Under the pieces are notes generated by a model. It ran no database searches, was not told the DNA's origin, and worked only from the letters and a program-made list of their open reading frames with translations. Both the position numbers and the translations under genes were made by a program. A DNA stretch of 64,000 nt, from the NCBI GenBank assembly GCA_001683735.1, contig LUGG01000022.1, forward strand, positions 868,001 through 932,000, in the 5' to 3' direction. This stretch comes from Grifola frondosa (lineage: Eukaryota > Basidiomycota > Agaricomycetes > Polyporales > Grifolaceae). This document shows positions 44,522 through 57,231 of this stretch, piece by piece (the stretch's first letter is position 1; every line of letters begins with the position of its first letter).

Positions 44522-45009
44522 AGTAACAGTACATAGAAGAGTCCGTGCAACAAAATTGACATAAGTGTTCAGTTAATCCGGAGTGTGCGAGTTTTTTGGA
44601 TCATCCTGGGAGACATTGGTGCCAGATATATCCCTTCGTGAGATGTATCCCTTGGTGGAGGCATCGGCGTGTTTGGAAGTACTGTAGGAAAATACACTTC
44701 GTATATTATTATGAAAGGCATATATCAATGCCACTATAGTCTAACAGTATGACTGACGTGCTGATGATCGGGATGTCGTTGGTTCGACTCCTGCTTGCTG
44801 CAGTGATCCATTTTGATGCTCCATACCAAGCCATGAGTCGGGTTGTATCCGATTGGTTGGATGCATCTGTGTCGGATACATCTGATGGATTGGATATATC
44901 TGTGTCGGATACATCGCATGCAGAGCAAGTTGTTCATATGGGTAAGTGACTATATACCATTGGGATATATCTTGGTGTCTAACTGTGTTACACATGATAT
45001 ATCCGAGGA
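44522..45009 (+). mobile_element. tRNA-derived SINE candidate with GATACATC-type body
   Basis: TAGTCTAACAGTATGACT near 44728 resembles a tRNA A-box region and GGTTCGACTCC near 44780 is a perfect B-box consensus. The body that follows carries several GGATACATC and GGATATATC words, and similar words lie upstream near 44620-44660. The same head-and-body style is seen on the minus strand at 24356-24597. Exact element ends were not found; the core is about 44700-44990. Confidence 0.4.
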
Positions 45010-45929
45010 ACTGAAGTCCCTCAAGTCCAACCTGCATCTTGTTGTACCGAACAATTCCGAAACTGCAAAGATGAACTTTAGTGACCCGAAAACGCGCATC
45101 TGCAAAACACAGCCAATTACCACCTTGCACACCTCATCGTTGTCCTAGAAGTGAGAGAGAGACACGATGACTGCATAGGCCCAGGCACATCTGCAAGGTC
45201 CCCGATTATCCCTCTCGCCGCCGGTCCCATCTATAATCCCACTACGATCCCTGTATCTCTGACACACGGGGCATCTGCATCACTCCTCCGACCACATCGG
45301 ATGCTATGCATCCTACATTCGCTCCACTGCAAGTGCCAAACGAAGATGGATGCGTCGATTTTGCACCGAGGACGTGACAGACGTCAAGATGACCGGTCCT
45401 AGTGTACATGAGCGTAGAAACTAGAAAGGCTTGTGGCAGGAAAGAAGGTGTAGAACACGTACATCGTCCGCATGCATACGAACACGAACCTGGTAAGACG
45501 TTGAGCCACACTGATAATGCCGAGATTCTGGTCAGGCTCAAAGACAGTGGGTGAAAAAAGAGAGGCCTCGACGTGAAGAGTTCGTATCATCATTTGGAGA
45601 TTCTGCAACTGGCTTTGTTACAGTATCTGTCTATAAAACAGAGAAATACGTGAGGAATTTCTATGTCACAGAGATTCACCTCAGCGACGACTGGTCTGAA
45701 TACTCACTGTTAGAGCCCCGTTTCCAAGAAATGAGCTCACTAGCGATTTTGAAATCACTGTCTCGTCATTGGGATGGAGGGAGCCGATGCATTCGACAGG
45801 TGCAAGTGGACGAATTACGTATGCGAATTCGAGAAATTGCACAAAAACATGGAAATAGCGAGAACAGCTCGAATACGCATGTAGCCATTGTGCGGTAGAA
45901 CGAAGTCAGGACTAAGCAAGGTGGAATGA

Positions 45930-47560
45930 AGGTGTCGCATGCATAGAGGATACTGGTCCGCTTTTCTGCAGCGTGAATTGTTGGACCCGGCGCTGTCACA
46001 ACATGCCATTGTCAGGAAGCACGCAAGCAAGAGAAACGGCATACATATGTACCGTACAAGTAAAATTCAAATGCCACGAACATCGGAGGACAAGGTGGAG
46101 CATGAAGGGAGCCATGGCGCAGCTTCATGCACATGTAGGCTCATCAAAAGTGACAGATGCGCCTGCCGTGGCCATCTCCTTGATCGTCCGACTGGTGGCG
46201 ACATTGGAGGCCTGAGGCGACGTGAGGCCAAGGATTGAATTTGCTCGAACAGACGCCGCGATCGCACAGGTCGATGTGAACGATCGACCGCCGTCCACGT
46301 GTACTCCACGCGTCAATATTTCAATACTCTCTATGCTCGCGTATTTTGTACGAAGCTAGTTTCTTCTTTGTATTATTCAAGTTTCCTCGACGATCCACTC
46401 CGCCTGTGGTGCGCTATCTCAACTGGGCACCCGAACGTTCCTTGCGCTACGCTCCGCATGAGAGCAATGCGGACCTGACGACAGTGATGTATTATAGCCC
46501 GAGTGAGTTACCATCGCATTGCGGCAAGCTCGTAATCGCTGTCGGACCAAAGTGCGTTGTGCAAGTATATTCTCTCGATCCTTCTGACCGATGCACCTGA
46601 AATTGCAGCATTTGCCCGACGTGCACGCTTGAAATACGTATGTGACTTGCTTGCGTAGTAACCGAAATCTCCCAGCGTCTCTGAAGGATGGTGCTGGTTG
46701 GCGCTGTTGGACTTTGAACAGCGCAAGCAGCCTCCGATCGTGAACACCGGTCAGAAGAAATTCTGCATTATCGGTACGTAGCAGTCTCATTACATACTCG
46801 GAGGGGTTGCTGGTTGATATTACATGTGGTGGTCCCGCTGGAGGTACGTTCGCTGCGGAGCCTTTTCTCCCCGTTTATTGGCGTTCGATGCTAAGCTCTA
46901 TTTTAAGCATGCCTTCCCAATTCCCATACGCTGTCCACTGCGGGGCTTCACGCTTTCCTACGCTGAGGTCGTAGCAGACGCCAACCGTCGCTCGTGCAGT
47001 TGGTTAATATTATGCCCAATGAAGTTGCCTCAGTCACTCATAGAACTTTTACATTGGTTTGCGAGACCGCTGAGTGGGCCCACGGTTTGTCGCCTACACA
47101 TGCGCGCTATCCACTACACAATGAGGACGTTCAGGCGAGAGCTTATCTGGATATTGACGTAACGTCACTGTGTGTTCAAGCTGTGTGTCCCGCTCGGACG
47201 TTGCATGAAATTATGAGCCGGGATCGGATCAGGGAAGATGGTGGTCACAGAAGAGGGCAAAGATAACGTTCCTCGCTTCCCCCACCTACGTCTCAGATCG
47301 TGAGTCTTGCATTTACAGGGTCATGAGCGAAGCTGAGCAGTACGCTGTGGAGTTCGTATGGCTCGATTGCAGCGTGTCTCGCATGTGCAGTACATACACT
47401 TCTGGTACGTGCTCAAGCATATTCCCTCAGCACCGATTACTTTGGTGCACATCGGTGTTGGACATACCGTGTGATGAGCGTGATCATTCTGTTTTTCCAT
47501 TCGCAGCGCGCCATGATGAACACCCACCAGTGAACCATTGATACCGATGTACCTATCTAT
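45930..47560. other. Unrecognised duplicated block (first copy)
   Basis: This block, repeated at about 53720-55290 and 62230-63500, has no frame that stays open in all copies. Conserved stretches such as the one around 47320 (MSEAEQYA in one frame) and 46500-46560 suggest it once carried a gene, but I cannot name it. Confidence 0.4.
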
Positions 47561-47838
47561 TAGATAGAGCTTCCGAATAATAACTGGGCATCACCTTCGC
47601 CCACAAATATAGAGGGGTATATGCGAAATAGTGGTGTGGTTTAGTCTACGATCATGTGGCGGCAGGTCTATAAATTATGATGCCAAGTACATTATTCCAA
47701 GAATGCGACACCGAAGTGTAACGCCCAACTTCAGTCGCGTTCCATTCCCGCAAGCATCTTTCTTCTAAGGTTAGCATTAGCGCATGCAAGGTGTCAACGA
47801 TTCATATCATACGAACCAGAACATATCACTGTCCTAGT

Positions 47839-49525
47839 TCACACTCTGACCCTGGACGGACCAGGTTCGGCTTCTGATGGCGCAAGAACACTAGCATGGC
47901 CTGAAGCCATTTCCTGGTCGCGGTTCAGCGTGTTCTCATGCTCGCTTTCTTCACCGGGTTCCTGCTCGTCCGAGGAGCCAGGGTTGATCGCAGAGAACGA
48001 GAATTCGTGCTCCAGAGGGGCGCCTAGAGGTTCGACGAAGTCCGCAAACTGGATAGAACCGACAAACGACGGGCGACTTGCATCTTCGGTGCCGCGCTGG
48101 GATGCATCGACCTCGCGGAGATTGAGCATGAATCGTGATATGATGATTGCTGTTATTCTGTATGATAACGGATATCAGCAGAAACCAAAATGAACAGCAA
48201 TTAATTGCGGTTACTTACGGGTCGATGAAGGAGGCGATATACGAGGTATCTTCCTGATGATGGTACACACGTCTCGTGAGTGAGTATCGGCAGGGGATGC
48301 TAGACACATCCACCTACAAAAGTTTCTCCAAAGTATCGCAATACAACATCTGCAATGTTCAAGATCAACAAGGCTCTATGAGGCACATAGTTGTCAAATA
48401 ACAGCAGGTCTGTGTTGACCATTCGTGACCTACAAGAAGTATATCGTGCCTGATGGAGTTTCATCAGGTCGGCACATATATCGAGGCAGGCATTGATACT
48501 GACCATCCCTCAAGATCAATGTGTGCAATGGAGTTCGGAGATTAGCCTCTGCGACACCTCGACTTCTCCAGTATGTCTGGTGTACAGTCACTGCAAGAAC
48601 AAGCACGTCCGCAGTGATTGTTGTTGCACGCTCTACATATCCCACTGCGAGTGTTACGTGAGCTAATCACTCAAGCAATATGACGCCGATAGCAATACAT
48701 ACATCTATATGACATACGGATTCAGTCGACAAGATGCAGTGACAGGGACGAATTTCACTGACGTGTTTGTGAGCTCCGATGAGACCAACCTGACATTTGT
48801 GCAATTGATGGGAGGTGGAGCTACAATCACCAATTGCTGCACATCCACAAACTAGAGGTATATGTCACACTTCAATTATATGCAAAGCTCAATGCAGAGG
48901 ACAGGGCTCACCAGTTCAATGCCAACGGGGACCAGTGTCAAGGTGAATATCAACGATGCAATTCGCCATCGACGACCAGACAACGCATACACTCGGAGAC
49001 ACGAGCATGCTTCACAGAATATGGATGGCCAATCAGCCGCAAGAATATCATATGATCAATGGGGACTCACCAGCCACAAGCAAAATGAAGACAATACCCA
49101 AAGGTACCTGCAACCAAGTTAACGCGGAACAGCTCTAAAAATTTGAGTGGGTTGAGACAGTCTACAGCAATTGGACACGAACTATACCGTTGATGATAGT
49201 GGAAGTATTGTTGGAAGGGTGAGAATATTCACTAGAAGAATAGGGTATCTTGCTAGCAAAAATGCTAAGGTGGCCGCCGAAAAGGACGCTTCCAGACCAG
49301 TTGTAATTCACGATCAAACGTGATTAGATATTCATAGACTAGGAGAGCTGCGACGAATAAGGACGAGAAAATGACTCGAGATCGTAAGTAGACAACTGAC
49401 CGGTTGCCGATACAGTGCAACATATTGCGATGAAGCTACGTGATAGGATACGTTAGATGAGGAAAGATTGCATTGAGCACCACTCACAGTTGCTGGTACT
49501 CTTCGGCAATGGCACCAGATGACAT
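47839..49525 (-). CDS. DUF6533-family seven-helix membrane protein (copy 1)
   Basis: The gene has the same exon pattern as the copy at 55543-57231. It starts MSSGAIAEEYQQL at 49525, continues ALLVYEYLITFDRE, the first helices, then EACSCLRVYALSGRRW, YVERATTITADVLVLAVTVH, ALLILNIADVVLRYFGETF and SRFMLNLREVDASQRGTEDA, and ends with an acidic Ser-rich tail at 47839. DUF6533 proteins are predicted integral membrane proteins of basidiomycetes with unknown function. One base is missing in the T run near 49280-49283 (minus sense: KRPFSAAT), which shifts the frame in exon 3; otherwise it looks whole. It is divergent from the Zn2Cys6 remnant at 51.5 kb. Confidence 0.78.
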
Positions 49526-51538
49526 GATATGAGGTAGTTCGAAGGACTTGGGATTGAATGCTTGGGGAGGGACGGGGAGATCCAACTCTTATATCCACCC
49601 TCGACGACAGCATCACCGCACTGAGATACCCTCGCTGTCACTATCTGATTGACCGTATCTATGCTGTGATATTTCCAGAGGCACAGTTTCGTCCAAAACG
49701 CAATTAAATTATATGGAATGGCCCACTCCAAGAGGACATTCCAATGCACAAAGCTCACCTCAGCACCGCATTCAAGCACTGGTGATAATGCTCACTCAAG
49801 ACCCCAGCGTATCACGGTTGAGTCCCTGACAACGCGAAGGAACACTTGAAGGTTCGCCGCGAGTAGTCGAGATAAGGCGACTGCAATGATATATCGCTTC
49901 CGAAAATATTGCAACACGCATCCACGGACCATGCTAGACATCAGTAAGATGAACAACGCAGAGAACAGCCTGATCGGCCATGACATCTTCTCCGAACATA
50001 CAACAGCACGGATTCAAGGTGCGCAAACGACGGTTGTAAATAGACAACCCATCATCGAACGGGGGGGGGTCAGAAGGAAGTCGAAGCAGAGGCTGCGTAT
50101 CAACCACGGTAAGTTCGTTGTTTGCCAGATGAGATGGGAATAGAGCCAGTGGCGATCTCGATCTCGGTTGCACATTATCCGTCGAGCGATGTGCTGCGTC
50201 CACGGCGGAGTGCAACGATGCTCCGCCGTCACGCAACGATATATATACCAGCGATGAACAAAGTTCAACTCCGCATCATTGTTGTGCCGAACGTCATAGA
50301 AGAAGGTGGACTTCAGCCACCTGCAAACGCGCATCTGCAATATACAGTCGCCCGCGATCGCGCGTCATCATTGGGCCAGCTGCTAGAAGTGCGAGTGAAC
50401 AGCAGGGACCATCTCGGTCGCTCGCAGGAATGCGCGGAAGATGTGGAGTGCGCGTGTCGTCCCATACAAATAAGTTCCATCTGACTGTAGCATTCTAAAG
50501 CACAGGTGGTTCCTCGGAGAAATCATTCATGTTGGCTGAGAGCTCTGAGAAGTCCAAAAACAGTGCGGGGAAGAAATTATAACGATTTGAGCTTGCCGCA
50601 AACACTACATGGTCCTTCGGATGTTTGATATGTAGCTTATACATTCGGCTTGGAACAGCAATTATGTGACGGACGTCTGCGCACGACTACGTCAGTCGGG
50701 GCGTAGAGTCCTGCAGGATTCAGCGACCGCTCATCGTTCGAAGCCCACGTGATTCACTCACATCGCACAATACGCGTACCATAGCAAACGCACTGTGGTG
50801 CTGAATATAGCGACAGCGATACATTCTGCAGTCCCCCGTCGGCAGGCCAGCTACTAGTCGGGGAAGACTGTGTGGCTTGGAGAAATTGCATAAAGAAATG
50901 GAGATGATGAGAACGGCGCGAACGCGCACGCCAATGGTCGGCTGAACATATGGTGATGACTGTGTGAGTAGGTGAGTGTAATCAGGTGGACTGTGAGGTG
51001 GCGCACAGACATTGGTCGGATGCGGATTTGTGAATGCAAGATGGCGCATGTTGAGAGGATACGCGAGGGGACCATCTAGGACGGGGAAAAGTGTCAAGCC
51101 AAGCCGCAGGGAGCTCGGAAGCGGCGCAGTAGCATATATATGTCCTCTGCTTGTTCACAGCGTGCATTTTAGTTGTATCTGGTATTATCTGGTATGCCAC
51201 ATGCAATCTATCAGCAGGCTTGCGCATGAGAGGAATGACGTATGGATGCAGCACAAACTCTAACGCCACAAGGACCGGAGAGCAAAGTGGACAACGAAGG
51301 GTTTGTAGGACATTGAGAGCGATAAGCAAGCGGGAAGCAGTGAGATAGCAGATGGGAAGAGAGGGGACCCGGCAGAAGGAGGACGGCGGCTGATAATGTT
51401 CGCAGAAGAAATGGGATGAGGAAGACGGGAGCCTAGTCTACCGGGTCATAGGAGACCGGGAGTCAGGGCGAGAGCGACGCTCACGGTGGCTCAACCTTGG
51501 CCCACTCAGGAGAAATCCGGACAATGCTCGTCGCGAGC

Positions 51539-52880
51539 ATGGAGTCTCTGTCACCAGCAACATCCATCGACTACGACGACCCCTCGGGCAAGCGACGGTG
51601 GACGGCGGGCCCGTGTACACGAATTGTCGGCAGGGAAAGAACAGGTGCGTGAGGACGGGTCCGCATCCCCTTGTCGTCACTGTTAGTTGAGCGGCACCCC
51701 TTCCAGAGAAGAAAGATGTGCAGGCCATGTCCAAGTCAGCGTGGAGTAAGTTCTTAGCCGTCCGCTTGTCGCCGCACAGCACTGTTACCCACCGCTTCCA
51801 TTCGCACTCACACGACTCTCAAGTCTGGAATAATAAGCATCCTCACCCTATAATCGTTCTTCCGGCTGATCGCCACCTTGTCGTTGTCCCCATCACCCAG
51901 GTCATACAGAGCCAGGCATAAATCCTCCGTTGCGCGCATTCTCTCCACCGTCCACTCCCGAAACCAAGCTTAGAGCAAAGTGGGCAGCGAAGAACATCAT
52001 GTGAGAAGTAGCAAGTACGTATGACCAGGACAGTCTCTGCAAGTCTCTGGCAGTGAGTCGGAGATGGCGATCTTTGTGGCTGCGATCGATCTAACGCGCT
52101 CCACGTGGCATACGCGGCTACCAGAGACCAAGACTTGTCCGTTTATGTCTTGCGGTATGCACACTCGTTTCGCACATAGCCTCTTCCGTGCGGTCCTCGA
52201 AAGCTCACTGGCGCCCTGCTCCTAACCCCCACAACCTGCCGAGGCCACATTTGCGACACCACGCCCAACCAGCCCTGCTTCAAGGTATATCATCGGGAAC
52301 GTGTACCGTAGCTAATCCATGAGCGGCAAATGGAGCCTCACTATGCAGCTGCCCCAGTTAATTTCGTCGTGATTGGAGCCTTCTGGATGCACTTCTCATC
52401 GGCGCAAGCATTGTTTTCACACATGTAAGCATCTCCTACGGATGCTTACGGGCGCTGCAGAATGTAAATTGTTACGCCAGCTCAGCGATCTCTGGCGCAG
52501 ACACACAGCGTCCGAATCATGGCCCAGAAACTCATTTCCCAGGGTTCTCTCATGAGAAACTTCAATCTCTTTCAATGCTCATTGCTCTGTTGTCCTCATG
52601 TGTCTTGGTTCTGCAAGTCGTCAACACCCGTCGCATATCTCTCGTTCGTACCTCTTGATCCACCTCAGCTTTTTCCGGACGTCCTATGTTGCGTGCCTGC
52701 GGCATGGAGCACGAATGGATGGCTCCCGAGCGGGCATGCGATGCGCATGGCGCTGGATTTAGACCTGCACTGTGCGCTGGAGAAGGTAGCAGACGACGGC
52801 GGAAAGAAACGGACTGAAGAGGAAAGAAATCTCGGTGGGTATCGGACTCTCTCTCTCACTCCAAATTTACGTCCCTGACA
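51539..52880 (+). pseudogene. Zn2Cys6 transcription factor remnant (copy 1)
   Basis: MESLSPATSIDYDDPSGKRR is followed by a zinc binuclear cluster, CTNCRQGKNRCVR then EDGSASPCRHC, readable only across a 2-bp AC duplication near 51615 and another shift. At 52695-52850 AAWSTNGWLPSGHAMRMALD and LDLHCALEKVADDGGKKRTE match the middle-homology (fungal_trans) domain of Zn2Cys6 regulators. Most of the regulatory domain is missing. This family binds DNA through the six-cysteine cluster; here it cannot be functional as read. Confidence 0.6.
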
Positions 52881-52889
52881 CTATTCAAT

Positions 52890-53418
52890 ATCACGGTTGT
52901 GTCCGCGCGGACCTGGCTATGTCTACATTGATTTTACCGTCAGTGCGTAGAGACGAGCCGAAAGTCTTCGTATGGTCTGACATATCGCGCTCGACGTTGC
53001 TCGACATCTTCCCCAGCATTATCTCTTCTTCGGCATGTCCCTCGCCAGAGAATCCGAGCTCCCTGGGAAGACAGCGAGAACTCATGGTCCAGCATTGCAC
53101 CGAGAGGTTCAACGAAAGCCACAAAGTGCAGCGAGCACTATTGAGAGCGGAACCTCGCGCTGAAGCCTTCATTCGGTCGACATCATCTACAACAATATTG
53201 AACCCGAAAATGTTTGCACGGACAGTTCGTGGCTTCGCTGACACACGATAGCGTGGACGCTGTGATAGTGCATCAGCAAAGCTTGCGGCACTCGAGGATG
53301 ATACCCGAGAAACAAGGGAAGGTTCAAAGGACAGACGGGTGGCGTTCGTGTTGATATGTCCTGGGGAATCGATCTCACGCAGATTGAGGAGGAATCGCGA
53401 GATGAGGATAGCTGACAT
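52890..53418 (-). pseudogene. DUF6533-type C-terminal exon, second paralogue
   Basis: The minus strand begins SAILISRFLLNLREIDSPGH, the last helix and adjoining motif of the DUF6533 family, followed by a Ser-rich tail and, in another frame, VAFVEPLGAMLDHEFSLSSQ, matching FVEPLGAPLEHEFSF of copies 1 and 2. No upstream exons are seen. A shorter version lies at 62040-62290. Confidence 0.6.
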
Positions 53419-53719
53419 GCTGTGATTGAGATTGCGCAGGCATCATAAATGAGGAAGGGACGGAACGGGATGAGCATGCCGACGTATTAATGCACTAGCT
53501 AATGAACTGAAGTCGATTCTGGTGGTGATGTGTGATTCACAATGAAAATAGGTCATCAAATCATCCTCCGACTGAGTCAGACGAGAAGCTGGCGTCATCT
53601 GCAGCTTTTAGTCTCGATTAAATTCCAAACGACGCTTCGTGTGTAGTTGTCTGTAGAAAAGGAGGGGCAACGGTTCTAGAGGAAAACTAGGAAGATGTCA
53701 AATGCCTGTTAGTCGATGT

Positions 53720-55290
53720 GTACACTGCCGCTAGTGGCCGCGAAACTAAGCAAGGTGGACTGAGGGTGTCGCAGGAAAAGGTTGCTTGTCTGCAGCGTGA
53801 ACTGTCGGACCCGGCGCTGTCACAATATGCAATCATCAGCAAGTACGCGAGCAGAGAAACGACATACAATACGTACAATAAAATTCAAATGACACAAGCA
53901 CGGAGAAAATGTGGAGCGTGAAGGGAGCCATGGCGCAGCTTAATGTACAGGCTCATCGAAAAGTGACAGATACGCCTACCGTTGCAATCGAGAAGTCCGA
54001 CTAGTGGCGACATTGGAGGCGTGACGAGGACTGAGCCTTTTGCTCGAACAGACGCCGCGATCGCACAGGTGGATCTGTAGATATGAACGATCGACTGCCG
54101 TCCACACTGTCAACGCGCGTCAATGCTCTTAAGAGTCTTTTCTTCATGCGAGATGCATTTTCTATGAATTCGAAGCTGATTTCTCCTTTATATGCTGTCA
54201 CGTTACTTCGACGATCCTCACACCCGAACGTTCTCTGTGTCATAACCCTAGGCTCTGGATGAGAGCAGCGTGGACCCGACGACGGTGACAGTGTGTCCTA
54301 GCCCGAATGAGTTGTGATCGCATTGCGGCAAGGTCGTAATCGCTGTAGGGCCAAAGTACAGCGTGCAAGTGTATTCCTGACCGATGCGCCTGGTATTGTA
54401 GCATTTCGCCTGACATACACACTTGAGATGCGCATGCGATTTGCTGGCTGGTGCGCGAACGTAACCTCCCAGCGTATTTGAAGAATAAGCTGCTGATCAG
54501 GGCTGTTGGATTTTGAACAGGCCAAGCAAGGTCCGATCGCGGACGCTGGTCGGAAGAAGCTGCCTAACTTCTGCATTATCGGTGAGTGGCAGTCTCATTG
54601 CATAGTAGGTTACTGGTTGATATTACGAGTGGTGCTTCAGGCCTTCTTACGTTGAGATCGAACAGACACTACCCGTCGCTCGCGCAGTTGGCCAAGAGCG
54701 TGCCATATGAAGTTGCCCCCATGAGTCAGAAAACCTTCTACATCGGTTCGCGAGACTGGAGAGTGGGCTGTCACTCCACCACGGTTCGTCGCGTACACAT
54801 GCGCGCTATCCACTACGCAGCGAGGAAGTTAGGGTGAGAATTTAACTTATATTGACATACCATGACTGCGCGTCCAAGAGAAGTGTGCGGCTCAGACTTT
54901 TCATGAAATTGCGAGCCAGGATCGGATCGGAAACGGGGGAGACGGTGGTCACAGAGGAGCACAAAGATATGGTCCCTTGCTTCCCTCACGTACGTCTCAG
55001 ATTGTGAGTCTTGTATTGACAGAGTCATGAGCGAAGCTGAGCAGTATGCTATGGAGCTCATATGGCATATGGTTCGATCGCAGCGTGTCTCGTCAGTACA
55101 TACACATCAAATATTTGGTGCGTGCGCCTCAAGCATACTCTTTTAGTACCCATGATTCTGGTGCACGTCGATGTTGGACGTACCATGTGGTGAACATGAT
55201 CGTGCTCTTTTTCCATTCGGAATGCACCATGATGAACAACCCACCAGTACGCCATTGATACCAATGCATCTATGTATTAGATACAGATTT
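53720..55290. other. Unrecognised duplicated block (second copy)
   Basis: Counterpart of 45930-47560, with frames disrupted at different places. The best plus-strand stretch is YEVAPMSQKTFYIGSRDWRV near 54705-54765, also partly visible near 47020 and 62940; I do not recognise it. Confidence 0.4.
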
Positions 55291-55542
55291 GTATAGTGAC
55301 TGGGCAGCGCTGTCGCCCACAAACATAGAAAAGATATTCGAGTTGGTTGCATATGATACGATCATGCGGTTGCAGGTCTATGAGTCATGACACCAAGTAC
55401 AATATTCCAAGAAAGCATCGAAGTGTGACGCCCAACTTCAGACGTGCTCCAATTCCCGCAAGCATCTTTCAGGGTTAGCATTAGTGCATGCAAGGCATCA
55501 ACGATTAATATCATACGGACCAGAACATATCACTGTCCTAGT

Positions 55543-57231
55543 TCACACACTGACTCCGGACGGACCAGGTTCAGCCTCTGATGGCGCAAGAACGCTAGCA
55601 TGGCCTGAAGCCATGTCTTGGTCGCGGTCCAGCACGTCCTCGCGCTCGTGTTCTCCACCGGCGTCCTGTTCATCCACGGAACCAGGATCGATCGCAGAGA
55701 ACGAGAATTCGTGCTCCAGAGGGGCACCTAGTGGTTCGACGAAGTCCGCAAACTGGATAGAGCCGACGAACGACGGGCGACTTGCATCTTCGGTGCCGCG
55801 CTGGGATGCATCGACCTCGCGGAGATTGAGCATGAACCGTGATATGATGATTGCTGCTATTCTGTATGATAACGGATATTAGCAGAAACCAAAATGAAGG
55901 GTAATTAATCGCGGTTACTGACGGGTTGATGAAGAAGCCAATATACGAGGCTTCGTCCTGACGATGGTACATATGTCTCATGAGTGAGCATCGACAGAGA
56001 TGCGAGACAAATCCACGTACAAAGGCCTCTCCCAAATATACAAATATGATATCTGCAATGTTGATGATCAACAAGGCTCTATGAGGTGCATAGTTGTTAA
56101 AATAGCATCAGGCCTGTCTTGAATATTTGCGGCTTACAAGAAGTATATCGTGCCTGATGGAGTTACATCAGGTCGGCACATATATCGAGGCAGAAATCGA
56201 TACTGACCATCCCTCAAGATCAAAGTGTGCAATGGAGTTCGGACAGTAGCCTCTGCGACACCTCGACCTCTCCAGTATGTCTGGTGTACAGTCACTGCAA
56301 GAACAAGCACGTCCGCAGTGATTATTGTCGCACGCTCTACATATGCCACTGCGAGTATTACGTGAGCTAATCACTTAAGCAGTATGGGGTCGATAGTAAT
56401 GCATACATCTACATGACACACGGATTCAGTCAACAAGATGCAATGACATGGATGAATTTTACTGACATATTTGTGAGCTCCGGTGAGGTCAGCAAGACGT
56501 TTGTGCAATTGATAGGAGGTGGAGCTACAATCACCACTTGCCGTACACCGTTAAACTAGAAGCATGTGTCACCCTTCAATTACATGCCAAGCTCAATGCA
56601 GAGGACAGGGCTCACCAGTTCAATGCCGACGGGAACCAGTGAGAAGGTGAATACCAACGAAGCAATGTGCCATCGACGACCAGACAGCGCATACACTCGG
56701 AGACCCGAGAATACTTCACAGAATACATAACGGCTAGTCAGAAGTGAGAATATCATATGACCAGTGGGGACTCACCAGCCGAAAGAAAATTGAAGAGCAA
56801 ACCCAAAGCTACCTGCAACCAAATCAATGCGGAACAGCTCTGGAAATTTGAGTGGGCTAAGACAGTCTACAGCAATTGGACAAAAACTGTACCGTTGATG
56901 ATAGTGGATATATTGTTGGAAGTGAGAGAGCATTCTGCAGAATAATAGGATATCTTGCTAGCAAGAATACTATAGTGGCCGCCGAAAATGGACGCTTCCA
57001 CACGAGTTCGTATTCACGATCAAATGTGATGAGGTACTCATACACCAGGAGAGCTGCGACGAATGGGAATGAGAAAATGGCTTGAGATTGTAAGTGAACA
57101 ACTGACCGGTTGCCGATACACCGCAACATATTCCGATGAAGCTATGTGATAGGATATATTAGATGAGCAAAGATTGCGGCAAGCATCACTCACAGCTGCT
57201 GGGCCTCCTCGGCGGTGGCATCGGATGACAT
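55543..57231 (-). CDS. DUF6533-family seven-helix membrane protein (copy 2, intact)
   Basis: Start MSSDATAEEAQQL at 57231; after a 52-nt intron FIGICCGVSAT, after a second ALLVYEYLITFDREYELVWK and RPFSAATIVFLLARYPIILQ. Later exons give CEVFSGLRVYALSGRRWHIA, LVFTFSLVPVGIEL, YVERATIITADVLVLAVTVH, TPLHTLILRDG, TIYFLALLIINIADIIFVYL, DEASYIGFFINP and AIIISRFMLNLREVDASQRG. An acidic tail follows to the stop at 55543. The order of helices, the LRVYALSGR loop, the LRDGTIYF motif and the SRFMLNLRE end are those of DUF6533 proteins, whose function is unknown. All proposed joints keep frame, so this is the one copy that looks functional. A TATAT-containing block about 60 bases upstream is shared by all copies. 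Confidence 0.85.
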
